This document shows, in pieces, positions 1-6,522 of a stretch of DNA of 7,938 nucleotides. The notes beneath the pieces were generated by a model. That model ran no database searches. It was not told the DNA's origin and saw only the letters and a list, made by a program, of their open reading frames with translations. The stretch is taken from assembly GCA_946481465.1 (NCBI GenBank), contig CAMLOC010000133.1, positions 1-7,938 on the forward strand, written 5' to 3'. The stretch is from an uncultured Shinella sp. GTDB taxonomy: Bacteria; Pseudomonadota; Alphaproteobacteria; Rhizobiales; Rhizobiaceae. How positions within the stretch are numbered: the stretch's first letter is position 1; every line of letters starts with the position of its first letter. Made by a program: the position numbers and the translations under genes.

Positions 1-764
1 GCGATGAGGAAGGCAAGTTCGCCGATCGTGATTTCCTCGCCGGAGCCGATATTGATCGGTTTCGGGCTTTCATACTGTTTCATAAGGAACACGCAGGCAT
101 CGGCGAGATCGTCGACATGCAGGAATTCCCGCCGCGGCGTGCCCGTGCCCCATACCACGACGCTGTCGCGATGGGCGATCTTTGCGTCGTGCATCTTGCG
201 GATGAGCGCCGGAATGACATGGGAGTGATCGAGATCGAAATTGTCGTTCCGACCGTAGAGATTGGTCGGCATGACCGAGATGAAGCGGCTGCCATACTCC
301 TCCGCATAGGCGGCGGCGAGTTTGATGCCGGCGATCTTGGCGATGGCATAGGCCTCGTTCGTGGGCTCGAGGCTGCCGGTCAGCAGCGCGTCCTCGCGGA
401 TCGGCTGCTCGGCATGTTTGGGGTAGATGCAACTCGAGCCGAGGCACATGAGCTTCTCGACCCCGAGTTCCGATGCAGCCTTCAGGATGTTGACGAGGAT
501 CAGCACGTTCTCCACGAAGAATTCGGCGGGATAGCGCGCATTCGCGCCGATGCCGCCGACCCGCGCGGCGGCGATGAACACCGCTTCCGGCCGCGCCTTG
601 CGCATCCAGCTTTCCGTATCGGCCTGGGAGGTGAGGTCGACCTCGCTGCGCGAGACGGTAAGGAGATCGCAGTTTTCCGTCTGCAGGCGGCGCATCAGCG
701 CCGAGCCCACCATGCCCCGATGTCCGGCGACCCAGACGCGCTTGCCGCCGAGGTCATAGGGCAT
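1..764 (-). CDS. fcl: GDP-L-fucose synthase, C-terminus cut by window edge
   Basis: NADPH-dependent epimerase/reductase that turns GDP-4-keto-6-deoxy-D-mannose into GDP-L-fucose in the cytoplasm. The visible 254 residues form an extended-SDR Rossmann domain. The nucleotide-binding motif GHRGMVG is at residues 14-20. The catalytic set is Ser110 and Cys112 (in GSSCIYP), Tyr139 and Lys143 (YAIAK) and His182 (DHSHVIP), each offset by three from the E. coli numbering I recall. About 60-70 C-terminal residues lie beyond position 1. Two ATGs stand in tandem (767 and 764). I chose 764 because the Shine-Dalgarno AAGGAG at 770-775 is 5 nt from it but only 2 nt from 767. The gene follows gmd by about 10 nt, and its Shine-Dalgarno overlaps the gmd stop, so the two are co-transcribed and probably coupled. 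One oddity: the usual PTNLYGP motif reads PTNLYGR here (Arg172). The family call is secure. Confidence 0.95.
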   Translation of the reverse strand, partial: MPYDLGGKRVWVAGHRGMVGSALMRRLQTENCDLLTVSRSEVDLTSQADTESWMRKARPEAVFIAAARVGGIGANARYPAEFFVENVLILVNILKAASELGVEKLMCLGSSCIYPKHAEQPIREDALLTGSLEPTNEAYAIAKIAGIKLAAAYAEEYGSRFISVMPTNLYGRNDNFDLDHSHVIPALIRKMHDAKIAHRDSVVVWGTGTPRREFLHVDDLADACVFLMKQYESPKPINIGSGEEITIGELAFLI

Positions 765-769
765 CATCG

Positions 770-775
770 CTCCTT
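770..775 (-). promoter_or_regulatory. Shine-Dalgarno of fcl, overlapping the gmd stop codon
   Basis: On the minus strand AAGGAG begins with the final A of the gmd TGA stop (775-777). It sits 5 nt before the ATG at 764 and 2 nt before the ATG at 767. This decides the start at 764 and implies that ribosomes finishing gmd can re-initiate on fcl. Confidence 0.7.
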
Positions 776-1845
776 CATCCATGGAGGTCATTGCGGCCCC
801 TCTCCCTCATCATGACATTGACATCCGACATCACCATTTCCGTCACGAGATCGCTGAAGGAGATGGCCGGGCTCCAGCCGAGCCGGGCCCGGGCCCTGGA
901 CGGGTCACCGAGCAGGAAGTCCACCTCGGCAGGCCGGAAGTAGCGCGGATCGATCTCGACGAGGCACTGGCCGGTCCGGCGGTCGTAGCCGACCTCCCCG
1001 ACCCCTTCGCCGTCCCATTCGATGGTGCGCCCGACGACGTCGAAGGCGCGCTCCACGAACTCCCGGACGGTATGCACCTCCCCCGTGGCCAGCACGTAAT
1101 CGTCGGGCACCTCCTGCTGCAGGATGCGCCACATGCCCTCCACATAGTCCTTGGCGTGGCCCCAGTCCCGTTTCGCATCGAGATTGCCGAGATAGAGCTT
1201 GTCCTGCATGCCCCATTCGATGGCCGCGACGGCACGCGTGATCTTTCGCGTGACGAAGGTTTCGCCGCGCCGCGGGCTCTCATGGTTGAACAGGATGCCG
1301 TTCGAGGCGTGATAGCCGTAGGCCTCGCGATAGTTGACCGTCATCCAATAGGCGTAAAGCTTCGCGGCGGCATAGGGGCTGCGCGGATGGAAGGGCGTAT
1401 CCTCGCACTGCGCCGTCTCGCCCAGACCGCCGAACAGCTCGGAGGTCGAGGCCTGATAGTAGCGGCAGCGCCCTTCGAGCTTGAGGATGCGCATCGCCTC
1501 CAGGAGACGCAGCGTGCCGAGGGCATCGGTATTGGCGGTATATTCCGGCGTCTCGAAGCTCACCTGGACATGGCTCTGCGCACCGAGATTGTAGATCTCA
1601 TCCGGCTGGACCTCCTGGATGACGCGGCACAGATTGGTCGCGTCGGTCAGGTCGCCGAAATGCATCTGGAAGCGCACACCGGGCGTGCGCGGATCGACAT
1701 AGAGATGGTCGACGCGGGCGGTATTGAAGGACGATGACCGGCGTTTCAGGCCGTGCACATGGTATCCCTTTTCCAGCAGCAGCTCCGTCAGATAGGAGCC
1801 GTCCTGGCCGGTTACACCGATGATAAGGGCTGTCTTGTCGCTCAT
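775..1845 (-). CDS. gmd: GDP-mannose 4,6-dehydratase
   Basis: Converts GDP-D-mannose to GDP-4-keto-6-deoxy-D-mannose, the first step towards GDP-L-fucose (and also towards GDP-rhamnose or GDP-perosamine in some species). The 356-residue product has the usual family length. The cofactor motif GVTGQDG is at residues 10-16. KRRSSSFNT at 34-42 matches the family's NADP/tetramer-contact loop. The catalytic Thr134 and Glu136 lie in ASTSELFG, and Tyr158 and Lys162 form the SDR YxxxK pair. [20 protein letters not shown] is conserved substrate-binding sequence. The start at 1845 has a GGGAG Shine-Dalgarno about 9 nt upstream. An in-frame ATG at 1866 lacks one, and the reading frame continues upstream to 2112 without any conserved sequence. 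It is the first gene of a minus-strand unit with fcl and is divergent from the glycosyltransferase operon. Because fcl follows directly, fucose is the expected end sugar. Confidence 0.97.
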   Translation of the reverse strand: MSDKTALIIGVTGQDGSYLTELLLEKGYHVHGLKRRSSSFNTARVDHLYVDPRTPGVRFQMHFGDLTDATNLCRVIQEVQPDEIYNLGAQSHVQVSFETPEYTANTDALGTLRLLEAMRILKLEGRCRYYQASTSELFGGLGETAQCEDTPFHPRSPYAAAKLYAYWMTVNYREAYGYHASNGILFNHESPRRGETFVTRKITRAVAAIEWGMQDKLYLGNLDAKRDWGHAKDYVEGMWRILQQEVPDDYVLATGEVHTVREFVERAFDVVGRTIEWDGEGVGEVGYDRRTGQCLVEIDPRYFRPAEVDFLLGDPSRARARLGWSPAISFSDLVTEMVMSDVNVMMRERGRNDLHG

Positions 1846-2092
1846 GGTTCGCGTCTCCCTCTGCATGCGACAGTCGGCGACGGGGCGCCGGATCACAAGG
1901 TAACCGTTCGAGCAAAGGAGCCGGTTCGCCCTCCTCCGATCAGACAGGGCGGCGCGATTGAAAGCCGAATGGCTATGCACCCTCTCAGGAAGGCGTAAGG
2001 CGGATAGGGGGCCGGCATGCTCCCTAGCGCCTTTGGAGAGCTTGCCGGATGCGCCACGGCTGGCAGGATCGTCTCCAAACAGGGGCGGCGCC
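1846..2092. promoter_or_regulatory. Divergent intergenic region between gmd and the glycosyltransferase operon
   Basis: These 247 nt separate gmd (minus) from the first glycosyltransferase (plus) and must contain the promoters for both, unless transcription enters from outside. I found no convincing -35/-10 pair on either strand. A TTGAAA at 1958-1963 has no suitably spaced -10, with the nearest TATGCA only 10 nt away. The clearest structure is the inverted repeat at 2032-2079, listed separately. The region's role is inferred from gene orientation only. Confidence 0.45.
2032..2079 (+). repeat. Inverted repeat in the leader of the glycosyltransferase operon
   Basis: TTTGGAGA at 2032-2039 is exactly complementary to TCTCCAAA at 2072-2079. 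Inside it, TGCC at 2043-2046 can pair with GGCA at 2062-2065. The outer arm ends 2 nt before the probable Shine-Dalgarno AGGGG (2081-2085) of the gene starting at 2093. It could be an mRNA hairpin beside the ribosome-binding site or a binding site for a dimeric regulator. No T-tract follows, so it is not an intrinsic terminator. An 8-bp arm with a 32-nt loop could also be chance. Confidence 0.35.
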
Positions 2093-3355
2093 ATGCGGGT
2101 GATCTTCGTCAATCGCTACTTCCATCCGGACCAGTCGGCGACCAGCCGGATGGTGTCCGCACTGGCCTTCGGCCTTGCAAAACACGGCACCGACGTCGCG
2201 GTCATCGCCAGCCGCACCCGGCACGACGACCCGGAAAGCCCCCTTCCCGCCGCGGAAGCCTGCGGCGGCGTCAGGATCGCAAGGCTCGCCACCACCCGTT
2301 TCGGCCGCCACACCCTGCCGGGCCGCGCGCTGGACTACCTCTCCTTCCATGTCATGGCCTTCTTCTGGCTGCTCGGGCATGTCGGGCGCGGCGACATGGT
2401 GGTGGTCTGCACCGATCCGCCGCTGATTTCGCTCGGCTGCGGCCTGCCGGTCCGCCTGCGCGGCGGGCACATGGTCAACTGGATCATGGACCTTTTTCCC
2501 GAAACCGCGGTCGAACTCGGCCTTTTCCGCAAGGTGCCGTTGCTCGGCCGGCTCGCCGCCACGCTGCGCGACCGGTCCATCGCCCGCGCCCGGCTCAGCA
2601 TCTGCCCGACCGAGAAGATGGCGGATTTTCTGCGCACACGCGGCCTGCCGGCCGAACGCATCAAGGTGCTGCACCATTGGTCGGATGCCGCCGAGATCCA
2701 TCCGGTCGCCAGGGACGAGAACCCTCTGCGCATCGCGTGGAACTACGGCGGGAAATTCGTGGTCGGCTATTCCGGCAATTTCGGGCGGGCGCACGAATTC
2801 ACCACGCTGATCGATGCCGCCACCTTGCTGAAAGACAGGAAGGACATCGCCTTCCTGATGATCGGAGGCGGTTACAAGCTGGCTTCGGTCGAGGCGGCCG
2901 TGCGTGAGCGAAATCTTACCAATGTGGTGTTCAAGCCGCTTCAGCCGGCAGACCGCATCGCCGAAAGCCTCGGCGTGCCGGACCTGCATGTCGTCTCGCT
3001 GCTCCCCCATCTCGAACATTGCATCATCCCCAGCAAGTTCTACGGCATCCTCGCCGCCGGCCGGCCGACGCTCTTCATCGGCGACCCCAGGGGCAGCGTC
3101 GCCGCCGTCATCGACGCCCATCGCTGCGGCGTCACGGTGGAGATCGGCAAGGCCGGGCAGCTCGCCGAAACGATCGCGGCGCTCGCCGCAGCGCCGCAGC
3201 GCGTGGCGGCCATGGGCGCGGCGGCAAGGGCGGTGCTGGAGGCGGACTATGCCTATGAGCGCGCGCTCGCGAGCTGGCGCAGCCTGTTTCTCGCGCTTTC
3301 CGGTGGCGAGCCGCTGCCCGTCCGCCCGCGCCTCGTGGAACAGGAGCCGTCATGA
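2093..3355 (+). CDS. GT4-type glycosyltransferase, WbuB/WcaI-like
   Basis: A 420-residue cytoplasmic or membrane-associated GT-B glycosyltransferase. The N-terminal acceptor domain opens with [14 protein letters not shown] at residues 7-20, close to the NQYF-PPD signature of the WbuB/WcaI group. WIMDLFPE at 130-137 is typical of the same group. Hydrophobic stretches near 84-95 and 102-120 suggest membrane contact. The C-terminal nucleotide-sugar domain begins at [11 protein letters not shown] (225-235) and carries [14 protein letters not shown] (313-326), which stands where many GT4 enzymes have the E-x7-E motif. The start at 2093 has AGGGG about 7 nt upstream. The frame is open back to 1958, but that part has no Shine-Dalgarno or conserved sequence. 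It is the first gene of a three-gene operon, and its stop overlaps the next start. E. coli relatives act on colanic acid (WcaI) or add N-acetyl-L-fucosamine (WbuB). The sugar here cannot be read from sequence. Confidence 0.9.
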   Translation: MRVIFVNRYFHPDQSATSRMVSALAFGLAKHGTDVAVIASRTRHDDPESPLPAAEACGGVRIARLATTRFGRHTLPGRALDYLSFHVMAFFWLLGHVGRGDMVVVCTDPPLISLGCGLPVRLRGGHMVNWIMDLFPETAVELGLFRKVPLLGRLAATLRDRSIARARLSICPTEKMADFLRTRGLPAERIKVLHHWSDAAEIHPVARDENPLRIAWNYGGKFVVGYSGNFGRAHEFTTLIDAATLLKDRKDIAFLMIGGGYKLASVEAAVRERNLTNVVFKPLQPADRIAESLGVPDLHVVSLLPHLEHCIIPSKFYGILAAGRPTLFIGDPRGSVAAVIDAHRCGVTVEIGKAGQLAETIAALAAAPQRVAAMGAAARAVLEADYAYERALASWRSLFLALSGGEPLPVRPRLVEQEPS

Positions 3356-4587
3356 ACGAGACGATCGTCGTCAGCCAGCTCGGCGCCCGCATGCACTATG
3401 CCGTGCCGAAAATCCTGGCGCGGGAAGGCCGGCTCGGCCATTTCTTCACTGATATCTGCGGCACCAAGAGCTGGCCCGCCCTCCTGCAAAAGCTGCCGCC
3501 CCGCCTGTTGCCGCAGGCGGTCAAACGCCTCGCGGGACGGGTGCCGAGCGGCATCCCGTCGGAACTCATCACGGATTTCCCCCTGTTCGGCCTGCGCTCC
3601 GGCATCCGCCGCCTGCGCATCGAAAACGCCATCGAGGAGACCTCCCACGCCGTCTGGGCGGGCAGCCGGTTTTCCAGCCTCGTCGCCAGCCGCGGTTTTC
3701 ACGATGCCGCCGGCCTCTACGCCTATAGCGGCGACGCGCTGGAACAGATGCGCATGGCCAAGAGCCAGGGCCTGTGGACCGCCGTCGAACAGATGATCGC
3801 ACCGCGAACCGTGGTGGAATCGATCATGGCGGAGGAGATGCGGCGTTTTCCCGACTGGGCCGGCCCGCCGGCGCGCAATCCCTTCGCCGACATCTTCGCC
3901 GAGCGCGAGCGCGCCGAATGGCAGCTCGCCGATTGCATCGTCTGCCCCTCTGAATTCGTGCGCGACCATGTCGTCAAGGAAGGTGGACCGGCAGAACGCT
4001 GCGTCGTCGTGCCCTATGGCGTCGATGCGGAGGAGCGGTTCGGCCCGGCCGGCCGCACCCCGGGGCCGCTTCGCGTCCTCACCGTCGGCGAGGTTGGCCT
4101 GCGCAAAGGCTCGCCCTATGTGCTGCAGGCCGCCGAACGGCTCGGCGCCAGTGCCCGCATCCGCATGGTCGGACCCGACCGCCTGCCGCCGCCGCTGCGC
4201 CGCAGGATGGGCCGCTCGGTCGAATTGCGGGGCATCGTGCCGCGCCGGGAGATCGACGCGGAATATCACTGGGCCGATGTCTTCCTGCTGCCCTCGCTCT
4301 GCGAAGGCTCGGCCACCGTCGTCTACGAGGCTCTGGCCGCCGGCCTGCCCGTCATCACCACATACAGCACCGGCAGCGTGGTGCGCGACGGCGTGGAGGG
4401 CCTTGTCGTGCCCGAGCGCGATCCGCAGGCCATCGTCGAGGCCATCCGCCATCTCGGCGAAAACGAGGCCCTCCGCGCGCAGCTTTCCGAAAACGCCCGC
4501 CGCACCGCACGGGAGCACACGGTCGAAAAATACGGCCGCCGGCTTCTCGACGTGCTCATCCGCCTCCACCCCGGCGGCACGTCATGA
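3352..4587 (+). CDS. GT4 family glycosyltransferase (second in operon)
   Basis: A 411-residue GT-B retaining glycosyltransferase, presumed to add one sugar of the polysaccharide repeat unit on the cytoplasmic face. The N-terminal half (about 1-215) is divergent and belongs to no subfamily I can name. The C-terminal half is a clear Glycos_transf_1 domain: PYGVD at 221-225, VGEVGLRKG at 245-253 (the phosphate-contact Arg/Lys pair), and the E-x7-E motif with Glu318 and Glu326 in CEGSATVVYEALAAGLPVI. The ATG at 3352 overlaps the preceding TGA (ATGA), and AGGAG at 3342-3346 lies 5 nt upstream, inside the previous gene. It ends in another ATGA overlap. Donor and acceptor are unknown. Confidence 0.9.
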   Translation: MNETIVVSQLGARMHYAVPKILAREGRLGHFFTDICGTKSWPALLQKLPPRLLPQAVKRLAGRVPSGIPSELITDFPLFGLRSGIRRLRIENAIEETSHAVWAGSRFSSLVASRGFHDAAGLYAYSGDALEQMRMAKSQGLWTAVEQMIAPRTVVESIMAEEMRRFPDWAGPPARNPFADIFAERERAEWQLADCIVCPSEFVRDHVVKEGGPAERCVVVPYGVDAEERFGPAGRTPGPLRVLTVGEVGLRKGSPYVLQAAERLGASARIRMVGPDRLPPPLRRRMGRSVELRGIVPRREIDAEYHWADVFLLPSLCEGSATVVYEALAAGLPVITTYSTGSVVRDGVEGLVVPERDPQAIVEAIRHLGENEALRAQLSENARRTAREHTVEKYGRRLLDVLIRLHPGGTS

Positions 4588-5765
4588 AGATCGTGCACGT
4601 CATCACCACGATGGATCCGGACAAGGGCGGGCCGCAGGCGGTGGTGATGCGCCTTGCCGCCGCGCAGGCCGATCTCGGCCATAGCGTCCATGTCGTCAGC
4701 CAGGTGGATAGCAGTATCGCCGCCCGCATGGTCGCCCTCGGCCGGTTCATTCCCGGCTTCGAGCAGATCCGCTGGCACCTGCTGCCGCCGCCGGGGCGCG
4801 TCGAGGCGATCCTCTGCCGCCGGGCCCGTCCCCTCATGGCGCACGTCCTCGCCGATGCCGACCAGCTTCACCTGCACGGCGTCTGGGAACCCATCCTCGC
4901 CTCGGCCGCATCGATCGCAAGGCGCATCGGCCTGCCCTACTGCGTGTGCCCCGCCGGCATGCTCGACACCTGGAGCCTTGCGCAAAAGCCCTGGAAGAAG
5001 AAGCTGGCGCTGGCGCTCGGCTGCCGGAAGATGCTCGACAACGCCGCCTTCATCCACGCATTGAACCGCGACGAGGTGGAGTTGATGCAGCCCGTCGGCC
5101 TGCATGCCCCCGCCGAGATCATCCCCAACGGCGTCTTCGTGGAAGAGTTCGAGCAGCTTCCCCCGCCCGATCCGTTTCTCGACCTGATCGCCCGGCCGCC
5201 CGGCCGGCGCTACGTGCTCTTCCTCTCGCGGCTGCACTACAAGAAGGGACTGGACCTCCTGGACCATGCCTTCCGGCAGGTCGCGGAGGAATGCCCCGAC
5301 GTCGACCTCGTCGTCGCCGGTCCGGATGGCGGCGCGGAAGACGATTTCCGCACGCTGGTGCGGCGCTTCGGACTGGAGAAACGCGTGCTGATGGTCGGCC
5401 CGCTCTATGGCGAGACGAAATTGCAGGCGCTGGTCGCCGCCGCCTGCTTCTGCCTGCCGAGCCGGCAGGAAGGGTTCAGCATCGCCATCACCGAAGCGCT
5501 TGCCTGCGGCACGCCCGTCGTCATCACCCATGCCTGCCATTTTCCGGAAGTGGCGGCCGCCGGCGCCGGCGCCGTCGTCACGCTGGAGCCCGCGGATATC
5601 GCGGGCGGCATGATCGGGATCTTGCGAAACCGCGGCATGGCCGAGGCCATGGGGCGGAACGGCCGCCGGCTCGTCTTCGAGAATTACACCTGGCCGCGCA
5701 TCGCGCGCCTGACGACCGGTCTCTACGAGGCCTATTCCCAGGCCGATCCGCACGCCGCGGCCTGA
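4584..5765 (+). CDS. GT4 family glycosyltransferase (third in operon)
   Basis: A 393-residue GT-B retaining glycosyltransferase. The glycine-rich donor/acceptor loop DKGGPQ is at residues 13-18, following the first beta strand (MKIVHVITTM). LHGVWEP at 97-103 and CPAGMLDTWSL at 122-132 are typical of exopolysaccharide GT4 enzymes. PNGV at 181-184 precedes the C-terminal domain. That domain has SRLHYKKGLD at 215-224 (Arg216 and Lys221 for the nucleotide phosphate), AGPDGG at 245-250, and the E-x7-E pair Glu296/Glu304 in QEGFSIAITEALACGTPVV. The ATG overlaps the preceding stop. There is no strong Shine-Dalgarno (only GGCGG), so expression probably depends on translational coupling. The stop abuts the stop of the oppositely oriented acetyltransferase gene with no spacer. 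Sugar specificity is unknown. Confidence 0.92.
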   Translation: MKIVHVITTMDPDKGGPQAVVMRLAAAQADLGHSVHVVSQVDSSIAARMVALGRFIPGFEQIRWHLLPPPGRVEAILCRRARPLMAHVLADADQLHLHGVWEPILASAASIARRIGLPYCVCPAGMLDTWSLAQKPWKKKLALALGCRKMLDNAAFIHALNRDEVELMQPVGLHAPAEIIPNGVFVEEFEQLPPPDPFLDLIARPPGRRYVLFLSRLHYKKGLDLLDHAFRQVAEECPDVDLVVAGPDGGAEDDFRTLVRRFGLEKRVLMVGPLYGETKLQALVAAACFCLPSRQEGFSIAITEALACGTPVVITHACHFPEVAAAGAGAVVTLEPADIAGGMIGILRNRGMAEAMGRNGRRLVFENYTWPRIARLTTGLYEAYSQADPHAAA

Positions 5766-6359
5766 TCAGGCGTCGCCGTCCTCATGCCGGCGGCCGGCGA
5801 CGGCGCGGGCGGGATTGCCGACATAGACCGTCCAGGGCGCCAGCGGCTTTGCCGCCACGCCCCGCGCCCCCAGCACCGCCCCCTCGCCCACCACCGTCCC
5901 CGGGCCGACGAAGGCTTCGGCGGCGATCCAGCTCCTGCGTTTGAGAACGATCGGACGCGAGACCAGCGGAAACGCCGCGCGATGGATATCGTGCGTGCCG
6001 GTGCACAGATGCGCGCGCTGGGAAACGATCGCCAGCGCCTCCAGCGTGACAGGCGCCACATTGTAGCAGATCACGCCCGGTCCCATCGAGGCGTTCGCCC
6101 CCATGGTGAGGTTGCCCGGCCACCAGATGGTCGTGGTGCCGTGCACGACGGCCGTCGGATCCAGCTTGGCGCCGAAGAGGCGCAGCAGGAGGTTTCGCCA
6201 GGGATGGAACGGCGACGGCGTCCAGGCCGCAAGGCACCGCCAGGCGACAAGCCAGGCGAGCCGCATCAGCCGGAACCGCAGCGCAAAGGTCGGCCCGCCG
6301 AGCAGCGGAGACACGCGGGCCGCATCGTCGAAGCGGGGATCGTCATAGCGGGATTTCAT
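5766..6359 (-). CDS. WcaF-like hexapeptide-repeat O-acetyltransferase
   Basis: A 197-residue protein of the family annotated as putative colanic acid biosynthesis acetyltransferase. It is expected to transfer acetyl from acetyl-CoA to a sugar of the nascent polysaccharide. The family signature AAWTPSPFHPWRNLLLRLFG runs through residues 44-63. The rest is a left-handed beta-helix of imperfect hexapeptide turns (about 65-170). The likely catalytic His123 is in TGTHDIH, and the C-terminal VYVGNPAR (178-185) closes the acetyl-CoA site as in other LbetaH acetyltransferases. The start at 6359 follows a perfect AAGGAGG at 6371-6377 with an 11-nt spacer, longer than optimal. It is third in a minus-strand series after the WecA-like and GT2 genes but is separated from GT2 by 163 nt containing hairpins, so it may be attenuated or separately controlled. 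Its target sugar is not known. Confidence 0.92.
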   Translation of the reverse strand: MKSRYDDPRFDDAARVSPLLGGPTFALRFRLMRLAWLVAWRCLAAWTPSPFHPWRNLLLRLFGAKLDPTAVVHGTTTIWWPGNLTMGANASMGPGVICYNVAPVTLEALAIVSQRAHLCTGTHDIHRAAFPLVSRPIVLKRRSWIAAEAFVGPGTVVGEGAVLGARGVAAKPLAPWTVYVGNPARAVAGRRHEDGDA

Positions 6360-6370
6360 GGGCGAACGCG

Positions 6371-6377
6371 CCTCCTT
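6371..6377 (-). promoter_or_regulatory. Strong Shine-Dalgarno of the acetyltransferase gene
   Basis: On the minus strand AAGGAGG stands 11 nt before the ATG at 6359 and immediately after the T7 tract of the upstream hairpin. GGAGGC (6370-6375) is exactly complementary to GCCTCC at 6438-6443 on the same transcript, so the site could be masked by RNA pairing. Confidence 0.7.
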
Positions 6378-6429
6378 AAAAAAACGCGACCGTCGGGAGC
6401 CGGAGCCTCGTCCTTCCCACTCCCGACGG
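6378..6429 (-). terminator. Terminator-like hairpin with T7 tract ahead of the acetyltransferase
   Basis: On the transcript from the GT2 side, CCGTCGGGAG (plus-strand 6420-6429) pairs perfectly with CTCCCGACGG (6390-6399) around a 20-nt loop. After 5 nt (TCGCG) comes a run of seven T (6378-6384). The stem is strong, but the loop is long and the T-tract is displaced, so it is an imperfect intrinsic terminator. It may act as an attenuator because the T-tract ends exactly where the downstream Shine-Dalgarno begins. Confidence 0.5.
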
Positions 6430-6437
6430 CGGCCATA

Positions 6438-6453
6438 GGAGGCGCACACCTCC
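6438..6453 (-). repeat. Small hairpin competing with Shine-Dalgarno pairing
   Basis: On the minus-strand transcript GGAGG (6449-6453) can pair with CCTCC (6438-6442) over a 6-nt loop. The same CCTCC segment, as GCCTCC at 6438-6443, is complementary to the Shine-Dalgarno at 6370-6375. The two pairings exclude each other. The segments are short and GC-rich, so chance is possible. Confidence 0.3.
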
Positions 6454-6465
6454 CCTGACCTTGGA

Positions 6466-6509
6466 GCATTTCCGGCAAAAGCGCGAAACGGGCTTGCTGC
6501 CGGAAATGC
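6466..6509. repeat. Palindromic intergenic element, rhizobial-repeat-like
   Basis: GCATTTCCGGCA at 6466-6477 is a perfect inverted repeat of TGCCGGAAATGC at 6498-6509, with a 20-nt loop that can add a further AAGC/GCTT pairing (6479-6482 with 6492-6495). The sequence strongly resembles short GAGCATTTCC-type palindromes that I recall as dispersed between genes in many Rhizobiales. Only one copy is in the window, so its repeat status rests on that recollection. It lies just after the GT2 stop (6523-6525), where such a hairpin could stabilise the 3' end of upstream mRNA. It has no T-tract. Confidence 0.55.
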
Positions 6510-6522
6510 GGAAAACAGAAGG

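Noticed and set aside
781..1737. 318-residue open frame on the plus strand opposite gmd
   Set aside because: Antisense shadow of a strongly conserved gene. Long antisense frames are common in GC-rich coding DNA, and it has no recognisable domain.
1958..1979. TTGAAA and TATGCA as a possible promoter
   Set aside because: The spacing is only 10 nt, far from the 16-18 nt needed for a sigma-70 type promoter.
1958..2092. 45-residue upstream extension of the first glycosyltransferase
   Set aside because: The family's first beta strand begins at [10 protein letters not shown] (2093), and there is no ribosome-binding site at 1958.
1846..2112. N-terminal extension of the gmd frame of up to 89 residues
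   Set aside because: The known family start [16 protein letters not shown] begins at 1845 with a suitable Shine-Dalgarno. The upstream frame has no conserved sequence and overlaps the divergent gene.
5553..5575. GGCGCCGGCGCC-like palindromic stretch
   Set aside because: It lies inside a glycosyltransferase gene and encodes an Ala/Gly run, so GC-rich codon use explains it.
3253..5753. Two long minus-strand open frames (438 and 476 residues) opposite the second and third glycosyltransferases
   Set aside because: Both are antisense to genes with intact catalytic motifs, have low-complexity Ala/Gly/Arg/Asp-rich content, and show no domain.
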